Positions 10,469-20,976 of a DNA stretch of 64,000 nucleotides are shown here, piece by piece. The translations under genes and the position numbers were made by a program. Origin of the DNA: Xiphydria camelus (Eukaryota > Arthropoda > Insecta > Hymenoptera > Xiphydriidae); NCBI GenBank assembly GCA_963678675.1, contig OY783191.1, forward strand, positions 14,661,096-14,725,095. The letters are read 5' to 3'. How positions within the stretch are numbered: position 1 is the first letter of the stretch; each line of letters begins with the position of its first letter. The notes beneath the pieces were generated by a model. It made no database searches. It saw only the letters and a list, made by a program, of their open reading frames with translations, and was not told where the DNA came from.

Positions 10469-11295
10469 TGAAGTGCTAGACTTGAATTCTAATCACCTAG
10501 AAGCAGATTGTAGAATGTTCAGTCATATTATTCACGCTGTTCGTGGAGGGATTGAACAAGTAATTATAAGTAGTTCGGATACTGATGTTTTCGTGCTTAG
10601 CATTCACTTTTGGCATAGACTGTCGAACATTGGATGTCGAGGTATCTGGTTTGAAAGGTCGAGTAAAAAAGGAAATCTTTTAAGCTGTCATTTAGCAGCT
10701 GAATCACTTGGCGAAAAAATGTGTAATATTTTACCCGCGTTACATGCTCTAACAGGTTGCGACATGACAAGCCGATTTACAACCAAAAATCAATGTATAA
10801 ACGCTGCATCCGAAGTATTCGTTCAGGACGCTCTCTCAACTTTTGCAAATAACTCCGAAACTCCGATGCCTTTTTAAGAACATTGAAGAAGTTTGCACTT
10901 ATTTATTTGCTAAAGAAAAATCCACAGCAGATGAACTACGTTTCAGGTCAATTACCCGTAATATCGGTTTCAATTTCAATGTATCTAAAGTTATTTGCAC
11001 TTCTGATGCTTTGTATTTACATTGTTTAAGAGCTGCAGCCCAAACATATTTGTTGAAAAATTCGTCACAACCAATATGTGAGCCTCTGAACTTTCTCCAA
11101 TTTGGCTATGAAAGACGAGATGGACAGCTCCACCCGGTGCAAATGACAAAACCGCCTTTGCCAAATTCTTTAATCAGGCCCTGCAAATGTAATGCTGATT
11201 GCAGAACAATGTCCGGTAATTGTGAAAAAAGCAACGGTAATTGTATATCTCTTTGCAAATGCATCTACAACCATTGTCAAAACTTACCTACGTAA
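10469..11295 (+). pseudogene. C-terminal block of the split PIN/FEN-like protein
   Basis: Two overlapping frames (10469-10867 and about 10855-11295) form one protein after a single frameshift near 10855. Spaced acidic motifs EADCRM, SSDTDVFVL and LTGCDMTS follow each other as in PIN/FEN-1-fold nucleases (family EADxR, DTDV, GCD pattern). A Cys-rich tail (CKCNADCRTM to LCKCIYNHC) ends the protein and could bind zinc. The nuclease reading is an inference from motif order. The matching N-terminal half lies at 2040-3219. Repeat A directly abuts its 5' side. Confidence 0.6.
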
Positions 11296-11625
11296 TTGTA
11301 CAATTTTGTTAGTTTTCGATAATAATTAATTATATAAATCACTTATTCCTTTTTCATTAATAAATAAATTTGTATTGTATTATGATGATGCCGTTTTTAA
11401 TTTCATACCTTACCCAAACAACCTTTTAACAGTCAAGAACAACATCTTTTTCACAGCTACAGCGACGGAATCGAAAACTCCTATTAAATGGCCGATAAAA
11501 AAAAATTGGCACTAATCCCGTCCGGCAACCTCCACGATATCATTCTTTAAGTCTTTCTGAACTCAAATCTCAATCAGAATGAGGTCACCGATTTTTTCAT
11601 ACTCAATGTCTCTCAGCTCCCGGTC
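11270..11625 (+). repeat. Right inverted arm matching 1505-1860
   Basis: The 3' end of the PIN-like gene and its flank recur inverted at 1505-1860. Both arms include a tract downstream of the stop codon containing TTACCTACGTAATTGTACAA or its complement. The arms differ by scattered substitutions and a few single-base indels, so they are related but not recently copied. Confidence 0.65.
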
Positions 11626-11682
11626 TATACACGTCCTTGGAACGGTGTACACGTCGCGTTCGCAGTGCAGAGAGGCAACGCA

Positions 11683-11815
11683 ATTAACCCTTTCGCTACG
11701 AACGGTGACTATAGTCACCCAACGACTGACGCTCGCTACGTACGAACGGTGACTATAGTCACCCAACGATTCACGCTCGCCAGGTACGAACGGTGACTAT
11801 ACTATGTGTAAACAT
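11683..11815 (+). repeat. TTAACCC end followed by 44-bp tandem palindromes
   Basis: TTAACCCTTTCGCTACGAACG starts at 11683 (quoted motif: TTAACCC then CTTTCGCTACG). It leads into copies of a 44-bp unit beginning at 11697, 11741 and 11785. Each full unit contains the perfect 16-bp palindrome GGTGACTATAGTCACC. TTAACCC next to a subterminal palindrome resembles a piggyBac-type terminus; similar starts occur at 15786 and 20977. The matching far end was not found. Confidence 0.5.
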
Positions 11816-12049
11816 TTCAAATAATAATTTCTCGCTAAAATAATAATTGTAGTGACCAAAAAATGTTACATAATATATTAAATAGCTAGTTTAGAGATCT
11901 CGCAGAACCACCACGCACAACAGCTCTTAATACGCAAATCAACACTGTCTAAAAATACAAAAGTTACCCGGGTACCTTCTCAGTCACATAAAGGTTAAGA
12001 TCCAGTTATTAAACTGCTATTTTTGGTTATTATAATTCTATATCTATAA

Positions 12050-13373
12050 TCAAAGAAAATGGAACGCGACAAGTTGTTTTTTCGATGTGTACTTCTACAT
12101 TACTTTGATTTTTTAAAAAGTTGCTGTAGTTCATTAATTACTTGTGCAAACTTATGCTGAATCTGCTCCATCAGAAACAGTATGTAAAGACTGGTTTCGT
12201 CGCTTCAAAAGTGGAAAGTATGACGTCCACGACAAACAACTGCCAAATCAAAGAAAGAAGTTCGAAGATGAACAACTGCAAGCTCCATTGGAAGAAAACC
12301 CTACTCAAACGCTTAAAGAATTGACTCAATAGCTTGAAGTCGATACGATACAATTTCACGACTTTTACATGCGATGGGAAAGATTAAAAAAGAAGGAAAG
12401 TGGCTGCCACATGAATTAACTGAAAATTCCATTACTAATCATCTGAACGTCTCTATAGGCTAGGCAAGTATCTCAAATTATTGACGCGCGCGCGACCTCG
12501 TGGATAGTCCACGAAACTTTGGGGTGATAAGTGACCAATCAGGATCAAGTATTCCGTTGTCTGTAACCCACCACAACGGAATACTTGATCCTGATTGGTC
12601 ACTTATCACCCCAGAGTTACGAACTGCGACCACCTCGTGGCGCCACTAGAGATACTTGCCTAGCCTATTTCTTTGTTTGCAAAGCATAAAAAGAAAAGTT
12701 TTTTATAGTACATCGTAACCGGTGATGAGAAATGAATCTCTTTCGATAACCCGAAACGCAAAAAATCATGGGTTCATCCTGGCCAACCATCAACGTGTTT
12801 ACCAAAACGAAACATCCATGGTCACAAAACAATGCTTTCAATTTGGTGGGATGTGGAAGGTGTCGTTTATTACAATCTGTTGAAACTGAATGAAACAATT
12901 ACTGCCGAATGTTATTAGCAACAATTATGGAGCGCTTAAATGATAATTTGATGCAAAAACGACCATCAATTGTATCTAATCGCCGAAAAGTGATTCTTTT
13001 TCATGGCAACGCTCGGACTCGTGTTGCTAAAGTTGTGAAATAAACATTGGTGGAGCTTGAATGGGAAGTTCTCCCGCACTCAGCGTATCAGACCTGGCCC
13101 CGAGTGATTATCATTTATTTATTTAGACCTATGCAACCCGACTTGGAAGATAAACACTTCCATGATTACCTAAAAGTCAAAAATTATATTGCCGAGTGGA
13201 TTAGCTCAAAAAGTAGACAATTCTTTGGTCGCGGAATTTAACTTTTGCCAGAAAAGTGGGAAAAAGTTAGGTATAGCTTCCGAAGGCAAATACTTCGATT
13301 GAGGTATTCACACATTTTATTATGACATAGTGTTTTAAAAACGAAAAAAACAGCGGCTTTCAATGCAACCCCC
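12050..13373 (+). pseudogene. Mariner transposase relic 1
   Basis: Coding pieces in order: helix-turn-helix part with ETVCKDWFRRFKSGKYD (12144 on), a central part with a retained VTGDE-type motif (about 12717-12735), a damaged second catalytic site where the family's HDNARPHVAKVVK reads HGNARTRVAKVVK (about 13000), and LAPSDYHLF of the third site in a shifted frame (about 13090). Catalytic Asp 2 is replaced by Gly. The 3' end is GCGGCTTTCAATGCAACCCC before TA at 13374. The transposase is split by a MITE at 12457. It is closely related to the minus-strand relic at 52913-54045. Confidence 0.85.
12457..12666. mobile_element. MITE inside mariner relic 1
   Basis: Inverted ends TAGGCTAGGCAAGTATCTC flank a 210-bp unit with a long internal palindrome (GATAAGTGACCAATCAGGAT and its complement). 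Comparison with the mariner copy at 53 kb shows that removing the unit restores the reading frame over the LNVSISLFAK region, so the host site was GTCTCTATTTC. The duplication is TA or CTA; the terminal bases are ambiguous because the TIR itself starts TAG. Confidence 0.75.
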
Positions 13374-14785
13374 TAATATGACCCCCTAAAAAACAAAACT
13401 GGCAATGAACCAGTATAAGCCGGATTCAAATGAATGAAGGGAATGAAATTTGGAATATATAAGGTCCTGGGAATGAACCATCGAGACCTCATTCCATTCT
13501 CTGCTCCTGTACCCTCCACATCCCAAGCAAAAGCTCACGAGGTAGAGCGAGTTCAACTCTTTTCGGATAGAAGGTATATTTCGGCACTACTTGTGAAAGT
13601 TGGGGATACCGGATAGGTGCACTGCCCCTAATCAGATCTTCTGACAGGTCTATGCATATCATTCTTACAATAATTAGTAGAATACCCAATGGATAGAGCA
13701 TCTCAAACTTTCATAGGATCGAAGGGGTATTTCTATAATACCGGTGTATCTCAGTGATTCATGAGAGGTGCATGACCTCGATCTGATCATCTGAGTGGTA
13801 TATGCTTATATCACTATACCCAAGTCATTAGCCCTCCGTTACTCGCTAGAAACCTATGACCTTAGGTGGTCGCATGGCCAGCGCTGAGCCGCCGTGCTAA
13901 ACGGAGTACGCTTTTGCTACATTAACGTCCAGTGAAGCGCGCGAGTTTAAAATACAATATTTTTATTTCTTTTTCTTTCGGTTATAGTTATAATAATTAA
14001 TAATATACTCACTAATAATAATTAACTGAATAAAAAATTTGAAATTATGCATTTTGCAAACATCCATAGAAATATCGCCATTTATTGTAACATTTATATA
14101 CATGTACAATAATATGTGTTCCCCCGGAGGAACAATGCTCCTCCGGGGGCAATGGCGCATGGCGCTAACCGAAGAAAGAAAAACAAGTAATATAATTTTA
14201 AAAAAAAGATAAATATAAGTATAAGGGGGGCGGCTATTACTCACCCCCCACTATTGGGGGCCCGCCATTACGAAGAAGTAAATTTATTGAATTCGGCGGG
14301 CCCTAACAATATCATACATGTAATCCCCCGCCGCCCTGCGGTCGGGGGATGTGGCGCCATTATCTGTTAAAGAACAGGGGACAGGACGCCACAAACAGAA
14401 ATCCAGTGGCACTCCATGACCAGCCATCCCCTGATCCACTTTTTAGTGGACCGAGGCCGGCCGGCCCAAGGGGTACCCGCTCCACCGCACAGACCTAGGA
14501 CAGGACAAGACATCACATGGACAACACAGGACAACAACACTTTGCGGTGGGCAACACATAACTTATTAATCAGGTAAGTATATTATAACAGGTAAGTGAA
14601 AATATTATATCTATAATAGATTATTTAAGTTAGGTTAATTCGATAATAATAGATCATACTGATCAAATCAAATATAATTAGACAGAAATAGCAATTTAGG
14701 TATCGTAGTATAATTTGGCAAATATAATATAGTAATAATGTTTTACGCGAGGGGGGTAGGGCGGCAATTCGATGTTTTCATATAA
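13374..14785. other. Unassigned region with GC-rich hairpins
   Basis: No gene is recognised. 13500-13850 holds two diverged copies of a unit of roughly 190 bp (both contain CTTTCATAGG/CGGATAG-like and ATCAGATCTTCTGA-like stretches). 14119-14153 is a strong hairpin, CCCCCGGAGG against its complement. 14220-14560 is GC-rich and includes GAGGCCGGCCGGCCC. This could be the 5' region of a retroelement, but no open frame supports it. Confidence 0.3.
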
Positions 14786-14956
14786 GGGGCCATCCGTATA
14801 TTACGTAAGATGTTTTTGGCCTCTTTTTGACCCTCCCTCCCCCCAGTGTAAGATACTTGTACGTACAGTTGACACTGTATTTACATACAGTGTAAGAAAT
14901 ATTCACACCCCCCCCCCCTCCTCCTCAAACGTCTTACGTAATATATGGATGGCCCC
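14786..14956. mobile_element. 171-bp MITE with TAA duplication (Harbinger-type)
   Basis: The termini are inverted copies of GGGGCCATCC followed by a TATATTACGTAAGA-like tract. TAA sits outside both ends (14783-14785 and 14957-14959). A 3-bp TAA/TTA duplication and G-rich ends are characteristic of PIF/Harbinger MITEs. The centre carries C-runs and a TGTATTTACATACAGTG imperfect palindrome. There is no coding potential. Confidence 0.75.
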
Positions 14957-15189
14957 TAAGTAGGTAAGTAAGTAAATAGTGGATTAAATATGCAGATAAA
15001 TAGGTAAATTATATTGACTTAGATAGAGTAGTTGGGTAAACAGTGAAATGGCGAATGGCAGCAAATGAGGTGAGTATAATGGATGATCATATTTCCAATA
15101 AGCGAGTGTAATGGAATGGATGTGAAGAAGAGCACTGTTACCCAAATAGCGCCAGCCCTACCCAGGACCAAGGCAGGAGGGCAGATGTT

Positions 15190-15440
15190 TATACATTATT
15201 CTCGGGTTCAAGAGGCGCATACTGCCTGACGCCAGTCAGATGCTCCACGTATATGTCGCGTGACCACCGGACCGTGTCCGTGACAATGGGTGATATGAAT
15301 AAAATTGAGTTTGTACTCTGAGCATATACTCATGAGCATGAGCATAAAAAGTAGGAGTTTATACTTCAATCCATATGAATAAAATGTATCGCAGCTAGGA
15401 GAGTACATGCTCCTATGTAAAGGGAGTAGATACTCCTATT
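15190..15440 (+). repeat. Tail-like segment resembling the R2-like 3' region
   Basis: GGGTGATATGAATAAA at 15286-15301 is the inverted match of the sequence at the end of the R2-like ORF (19479-19497). Both are followed, reading outward from the ORF side, by scattered GAGTTT, GAGCAT and TATGAATAA motifs. The segment is either a 5'-truncated copy of the same retrotransposon's 3' end, or one of two inverted ends of a larger element spanning 15284-19497. The first reading is favoured because the other copy overlaps a stop codon. Confidence 0.4.
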
Positions 15441-15496
15441 TACTGGCTGCGCGCTGCATGGGCGTCTCAGTCATATCGCCGCGTCGACAGATTTAA

Positions 15497-15785
15497 GAGG
15501 CCGAAACACCCCGTCTGGAAATGTAAAGATATATTTTCAACATGGTGCATAAGAACCTTTTGTATTTTCGCCACCACACTTAAAAAACATAAATCTAAGG
15601 TCCTATAGAAAAAAAATAAATTCCTTTGTTGTAATCAATCGGCAAAATCAGAAATTTATTTCCTCTTTTTTTTCTATAGGGCCCTAGATTTATGTTTTTT
15701 AAGTGTGGTGCCGAAAATACAAAAGGTTCTTATGCACCATGTTCAAAATATATCTTTACATTTCCAGACGAGGTGTGTCGGCCTC
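15497..15785. mobile_element. TTAA-flanked foldback MITE
   Basis: TTAA lies at both ends (15493-15496, 15786-15789). The arms of about 130 bp are near-perfect inverted copies, starting GAGGCCGA and ending CGGCCTC. Its right TTAA is shared with the TTAACCC end of the next unit. The structure suggests a piggyBac-type foldback derivative. No coding content is present. Confidence 0.7.
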
Positions 15786-16123
15786 TTAACCCTTTTAGTG
15801 CCGGACGACAATATATCGTCGTTCGCTGCACTTGCGAAAAATGCCAGCGACGCACAGTGGTCGATTTCGCACATTTAGGGTCGATTTTGAGTAATAAGCT
15901 ACTGCTTCCAAACTTGTTCAAATTAACACAGATGGTAGTTTAAAAGGCCAATGCGTGAGATACGATACAATAATGTTCTCAAACTTCCCGCGGTTTATGT
16001 ATTTTATGTTTAAAATGTAGGCAACTGTGACACGTATAATACAATTTCTGTTTTCGCGGTTATTGTGTTGTGCTCCTAAACTAGAGAATATTAACTGTCA
16101 AATTGAAAGTGTGACATTTGTAA

Positions 16124-17045
16124 CCATGGAAGGAGAAAATACAGGTATAGTACTAGTAAAACGGTAGGAAATAATATGCTATTATTGATATTTATCACCG
16201 ATTATGTTATGTAGCTTGTGACATTAAAAAGTGCAATTTTCTTTTCACGTAACGATTTCAAAGAGGATTTTCTTTTATGGAACATATTGGAACATCATAA
16301 ACTATATATATAGTAATTACCTATCTCATTAGCTATATAGTAGTGTGACGCGTTTTGCCGTAAGATGCCGTAAAAAAAAGTTATTAATTTTTTAACGCAT
16401 AATGGTGTGTTTCGTCGCACGATAGACGGAATAGAACGATAGAATTTCAAGATTATGGCCCGAAATTTGTTACTCGGGGTTTTTTTGAGTCGCTCATTAA
16501 GATACTGATGTCCAAATCGGTCTATTCTCAAATCCAAGATGGCGAATGCAATAATATATAATTGATAGTAGATGCCTTTCACTAATATTTGTACAGATCA
16601 AGAATGTAATGATGAAAGTTTTTGTGACTGAGGGCCGGTTTTACCAACAGGTATATAAACGCGGTATAGCGCTATACTGAGAATAACCATAAGGTTTATT
16701 GCTGGTTATTCTCAGTATAGCGCTATACCGCGTTTATATACCGTGTTGGTAAAACCGGCTCTGAATATGTATATATTATATATTTATTACTATAAATAAT
16801 AAATAAATAAATTATATGTAAAATCATTTTTGTTATTTCCACATTGATTTTATAATTGATAGTAGATACCTTTCACTAATACTTGTACAGATCAAGAATC
16901 TAATGATGAAAGTTTTTGTGACTACATATATTATATGTATTATATATTTATTAATATAACAAATAAGTTAATCTTTTATAGGATAATTTTTGTGACGAGT
17001 CATATACAGATCAAGAATGTAATGATGAAAGTTTTTGTGACTGAA
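16124..17045 (+). other. Possible micro-gene: short first exon and repeated 3' exon
   Basis: ATG at 16124 gives MEGENT, ending in AATACAG before GTATAG, a plausible donor. Downstream, TTGTACAG acceptors precede ATCAAGAATGTAATGATG at about 16597 and 16890, with a third copy at about 17005. Joining donor to acceptor keeps a frame giving DQECNDESFCD and a stop. The 3' part occurs three times with drift (one copy reads through), inside a tandem unit of roughly 160-270 bp. Either a tiny spliced peptide gene duplicated its last exon, or this is chance. Confidence 0.25.
16632..16761. mobile_element. 130-bp palindromic MITE, copy 1 (TGA duplication)
   Basis: The element is an almost complete palindrome with ends GGGCCGGTTTTACCAACA and complement, and core GCTATACTGAGAATAACC. 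TGA flanks both sides (16629-16631, 16762-16764). A neighbouring tandem copy at 17035-17045 shows the empty site GTGACTGAATATG, confirming the boundary and a 3-bp duplication. A second copy lies at 18598. PIF/Harbinger class is inferred from the 3-bp duplication and ends. Confidence 0.85.
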
Positions 17046-17544
17046 TATGTATTATATATTTATTAGTATAATAATTAAATAAATTTTATGTAAAATCATT
17101 TTTGTTATTTCCAAATTGATTTTATAATTGATAGTAGGTACCTTTCGCTAATATTTGTTATTCTGGTCTTGAAATATAGATTCTATATGTGAAAAAACAA
17201 AAATCAACCCTAAATGTGCGAAATCGACCACTGTGCGACGTTGCGTATGCGATGGCGCCATATTCTTTGCATTGCAAGAAAGCTCTATCTCAAAATAAAT
17301 GTATAAAACGTTATAAACGGTCTAATTATATTGTAAAGCAATCTAAAAAAAATTGTTTTTGGGTATCTTGTCAAATTACTTGGAGAACGTTTTCACGCAG
17401 TTGTGTGCAGTCATAATTGTCATGTACGTTTGATCATGAGCGATAGCGAAAAGGATCAAATTGAATTAATTTCTAAATAATAATAATACATTACACAATA
17501 TTATTAAAATAATTAATTATTAAATCTATTATATTTAAAATATA

Positions 17545-18117
17545 CAGGGTGTTCGGAAAAAACACCGACACAGAAATAGGGGTGATAGGTTACGTCATTA
17601 CAAGTATTTTGATATAAGGGACCTATACCCGCAAGCGCCCCCCCCCCCTTCTGGAGATATCAACTTTTCAAATTTATAACGACCGAGGTTGATCAAAGTA
17701 GAATAATAAGAAACGTATCAAGATGGTAACGAATATTTAATTTTACAAGATACAAAAACAATGTACTACAGCAAATGCTCAAAATGACGGCCACCCATGT
17801 CCATGCAACATTAAAAACGATTCTGGATAGATGTGCCACTGCGCAAACTGCTTGTGGAAAGGATAACCGCTTAGCTCAAGTCCTTGTACTTTTCGAAGAT
17901 GATGCGGATACAAGGAGTTTTCATTTGTTTTTCAATTGTACAGGTAGACAAAAAACTCAATATTATTCTACTTTGATCAACCTCGGTCGTTATAAACTTG
18001 AAAAGTTGATATCTCCAGAAGGGGGCGCTTGCGGGTATAGGTCCCATATATCAAAATACTTGTAATGACGTAACCTATCACCCCTATTCTGTGTCGGTGT
18101 TTTTTTCGAACACCCTG
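17545..18117. mobile_element. 573-bp foldback element with TA duplication (Tc1/mariner type)
   Basis: The ends CAGGGTGTTCG and complement are flanked by TA (17543-17544, 18118-18119). Inverted arms of about 160 bp (17545-17710, 17957-18117) surround a 245-bp centre that contains AAAATGACGGCCACCCATG-like sequence but no conserved transposase motif. CAGGGTGTTC ends with TA duplication are usual for mariner-derived MITEs in insects. One arm has a longer C-run (10 against 5 G). Confidence 0.75.
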
Positions 18118-18123
18118 TATATA

Positions 18124-18452
18124 TAATTTTAAAATTTATTCAATTTTAATTAAAAATTTTATTTATATATAAATTAAATTTATTTCTTAAAAACTAGATA
18201 GGAAAAATCGTTTTATATTTCATAATAAATTATTTAAAAAATAATTTAACATTTAAATGTATATTTTATTAACTTTTTTTACAAGATAAAAAAATTTACT
18301 TTAAAATTATTTTATTTTTAAACTTTCAAATTATCCTCTGCAGTAAGAAATTTGCATTAATTAATTAAATTTTTTTGAATTTTTAAATTTAAATGTTTTA
18401 AACAAAAAATAAACGGTTATTAATTTATTCAATAATTATTAAATAATTATTT
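18124..18452. other. AT-rich unassigned spacer
   Basis: Runs of TTAAATTT and AATTATTT dominate. No open frame, inverted repeat or known motif is seen. It separates the TA-flanked foldback from the ATTT-flanked element. Confidence 0.4.
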
Positions 18453-18828
18453 GTAGAGTAGCGGGGCTAATTGATCTAAGTGCCAAAAACATTTTTCCCA
18501 GGAAATTAAGAAAAACTACCTATCAGTGAAACCAAACTGACATTTGACCACCTTTTGACGGCTTATACAACGAAAAGAAAAGCGCATTGACACTTAAGGG
18601 CCGGTTTTACCAACACGGTATAAACGCGGTATAGCGCTATCCTGAGAATAACCAGCAATAAGCCCTATGGTTATTCTCAGTATAGCGCTATACCGCGTTT
18701 ATACCTGTTGGTAAAACCGGCCCTAAATCATATAGCTCTGCATTGGCCTTGGCGCATACATCATTTTGTAGAAAAAATCCGAAATCATGGAATTTTGGCT
18801 CTTAGATCAATTAGCCCCGCCACTCTAC
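18453..18828. mobile_element. TIR element with ATTT duplication, host to a MITE
   Basis: Inverted ends GTAGAGTAGCGGGGCTAATT / complement (about 28 bp with two mismatches) are flanked by ATTT on both sides (18449-18452, 18829-18832). The 376 bp include the 126-bp palindromic MITE at 18598 and its duplicated TAA, so the original unit was about 247 bp. No coding content. The superfamily is uncertain; a 4-bp duplication does not single one out. Confidence 0.65.
18598..18723. mobile_element. 126-bp palindromic MITE, copy 2 (TAA duplication)
   Basis: Same element as 16632-16761: ends GGGCCGGTTTTACCAACA, core with GCGGTATAGCGCTAT, and opposite arrangement of the loop. TAA lies outside both ends (18595-18597, 18724-18726). 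The two copies differ mainly by a 4-bp indel near one end and a few substitutions, so both inserted relatively recently. Confidence 0.85.
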
Positions 18829-19137
18829 ATTTGTAATAATGATTAATTAAATTAATGATTTTAAATATAATTAGATATTTATAAATATAATAACTATTAA
18901 ATAATATATATTTAATAATAAATTATTAAAATTAATTAATTTTATATATAAATATAAATATATATAGGATTGTTCCGTCTTTGCGCGACGAACTACGCAC
19001 CAAATTAATCTTGCGTAATGGGTTCAGAGTGGGATTAATAAATTACATTATTGTACGAAAAAGCAAACCAATGCACTTTATTTGCGAGCTGTTCGAACTT
19101 AGCCATCACTTTTCCGTTGTCAAACTAAAACTGAGTC

Positions 19138-19410
19138 TCCCTCCGAGGAGACTCCACTTATGTGGAATAGAAACTCCAGACTGTTGAGCACAAACTCATT
19201 CTTATTTATACGAAAACTGAGTTTATACTCACTTGAAATTGTACATAAGAGTACCTTACTCATGGTGAGCATCTTCCCTCCGAGGAGACTCCACTTATGT
19301 GGCGTAGAAACTCCAGAATGTTGAGCACAAACTCATTCTTATTCATACGAAAACTGAGTTTATACTCACTTGAAGTTGTACATAAGAGTACCTACTCATG
19401 GTGAGCATCT
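19138..19410 (-). repeat. 137-bp tandem pair in the R2-like 3' region
   Basis: Two copies of a 137-bp unit start at 19138 and 19275 (marker CCCTCCGAGG at 19139 and 19276), followed by a partial third rich in the same GAGTTT and GAGCAT words. The tract lies just downstream of the R2-like stop codon on the minus strand, so it is probably that retrotransposon's 3' untranslated region. Confidence 0.7.
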
Positions 19411-19490
19411 ACTCTTAATTCTTATTCATACAGATTGGAGTATTTACTCCAGAATTTTGAGCATGAAGTACATGCTCCGCTTTATTCATA

Positions 19491-20976
19491 TCACCCAATG
19501 TGTCGGCGCATCATCGATGCATACCATGGAGAAATCCGTAACCATCTCAGCACCTTCTCATTGCCCCAGTACCATGACCTGAGGGCACCGACGATAAAGG
19601 CGTCGACCATAACCTGGTACCCTTGCGCCTGCAGCTGGTCCGCCAGAGGCGTGTATTTGGCGCATTTACGCGCTCTGGCCTCATCCCAAGACTGCAGACG
19701 ATTCTCAAACGGTACCGTCACGTCCAAGATGGTGATGACACGTGACCGGTCGTCCTGGATGACTATGTTCGGCCGAAGTTGGGCCAACTCGCCAACCACC
19801 CCTGCCACAGGGCTGTTCGTGGTCATGACGCCAGGCAGTTGCTGTGCTTTGACGATCCGATCGACAATCGCGTCATGCCGACGCTGAATTGCGTTGGAGT
19901 GAGGGGTGCAGTGTCCGAGCACATGGGGCAAAGTCTCAAGGGCGCTCCCGCACCGCCGGCATCGTTTATCGTTCGCGTCCCAAGGCCTAGCTCCGTTAAG
20001 AGGCAAGACATTGAGTCGCGCTCGATGAATGAAGCGCCAGTCGGCAAATCGCGTGAAGCCGCCGGTCCGGAGGAAGTGGTTGGACCACTTCGCCCGTCCC
20101 GATACCTCGTCGAACTTACCTTGGTCCCGTTTCGCCAAAAGGGTGCTCCGGTAGTGCTCGACCAATGCAACCCTCATCCGGTGCACTATCTGTGAGTATG
20201 CGGCGGGTGGCACGATGGTCGATCGGTCTCGAGTCCCTCTCAGCTCGATCACCAGTTCCGCCAGTGCCTCAGACCACGTCCAACGTACGGTGAATCTTGC
20301 TGATTGTCTCCTAGTGGCGTCACGTGCCGAGGTCCAGAGGGACTTGACATCCCCCTAATGCCTGGCGAAATCCCCCTCCAGCGAACCGGAAAGTAATTCC
20401 GCCGTCTCATTCATGCATGGCTCTCGGCCCAGCTTGTTCCTGACCGCCGCCCTTAATCCGCTACTCGCGATTGTTCTCACCACCTCATCCTCCGCCGTCA
20501 GCATCCTGAAGGCGTGTGCGATGGTGAGCGCATCCGCGAGGTCAGCAAGCGGAAGTAGTCCTCATCCCCCCATAGATGGAGGTAGGAAAACCACTTCCGC
20601 GCTAGCGCACTGAAGGAGATGGAGCCAGCCTTTTGCCAGCTTTTTCAGGTGTCGGTCAACTTCACTGAATGGCCCCTTTTCCATTTCCATTCCCCTTAAA
20701 CCGAAGTCCATACGCAGCAGCACAAACTTGACTACCGCGTCGAACTTCTGCCAAGGGGCGAGCAATGAGGCATCGATCGCTTTGAGGCAGTTAACGATGT
20801 CAACGAGCGTCTTTATTGGGGTCTGACGCACGTTGGCACCGGTGGGCGTGCCCAAGTGGGGGCATTCATCGGCGTCCGTTAGCGCACGGACGGGCTCTCC
20901 TTGGAGAGGTAACACAGTCGGCAGCACCCGGCGCCTAACTCTGCAGATCATATGCAGAGTGGCACATCTGGCTGGG
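19491..20976 (-). pseudogene. R2-like non-LTR retrotransposon, C-terminal half
   Basis: One minus-strand frame runs through about 495 codons with two nonsense codons (TGA at 20564-20562, TAG at 20357-20355). The order is RT thumb (HLGTPTGANVRQTPIKT; RMDFGLRGMEMEKGPFSEVD), linker, then the restriction-like endonuclease region: zinc knuckle CRRCGSALETLPHVLGHC (CX2CX8HX4C), RRHDAIVDRI, RPNIVIQDD and ILDVTVPFE. The catalytic RPD pattern of the family reads RPN here. RT palm and the N-terminal DNA-binding part are missing. It is not in 28S rDNA, so it may belong to a non-rDNA RLE clade, or be a misplaced copy. Confidence 0.85.

Larger units (their letters stand above)
15786..17240. repeat. TTAACCC-type unit with internal inverted repeats
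   Basis: The unit begins TTAACCCTTTTAGTGCCGG and has a subterminal near-palindrome around ATATATCG. Positions 15851-15891 and 17198-17237 are inverted copies (both contain GTCGATTTCGCACATTTAGG or its complement). Between them lie a putative promoter/first-exon region, repeated 3' exons and a MITE. The outer right terminus with TTAA was not found, so the full limits of this element are unknown. Confidence 0.4.

Noticed and set aside
14119..14153. Rho-independent-like terminator hairpin
   Set aside because: The organism is eukaryotic and no U-run follows in a transcript context; kept only as a GC-rich hairpin.
19435..20195. Plus-strand frames of 138-150 codons
   Set aside because: Antisense to the R2-like ORF, which has recognisable domains.
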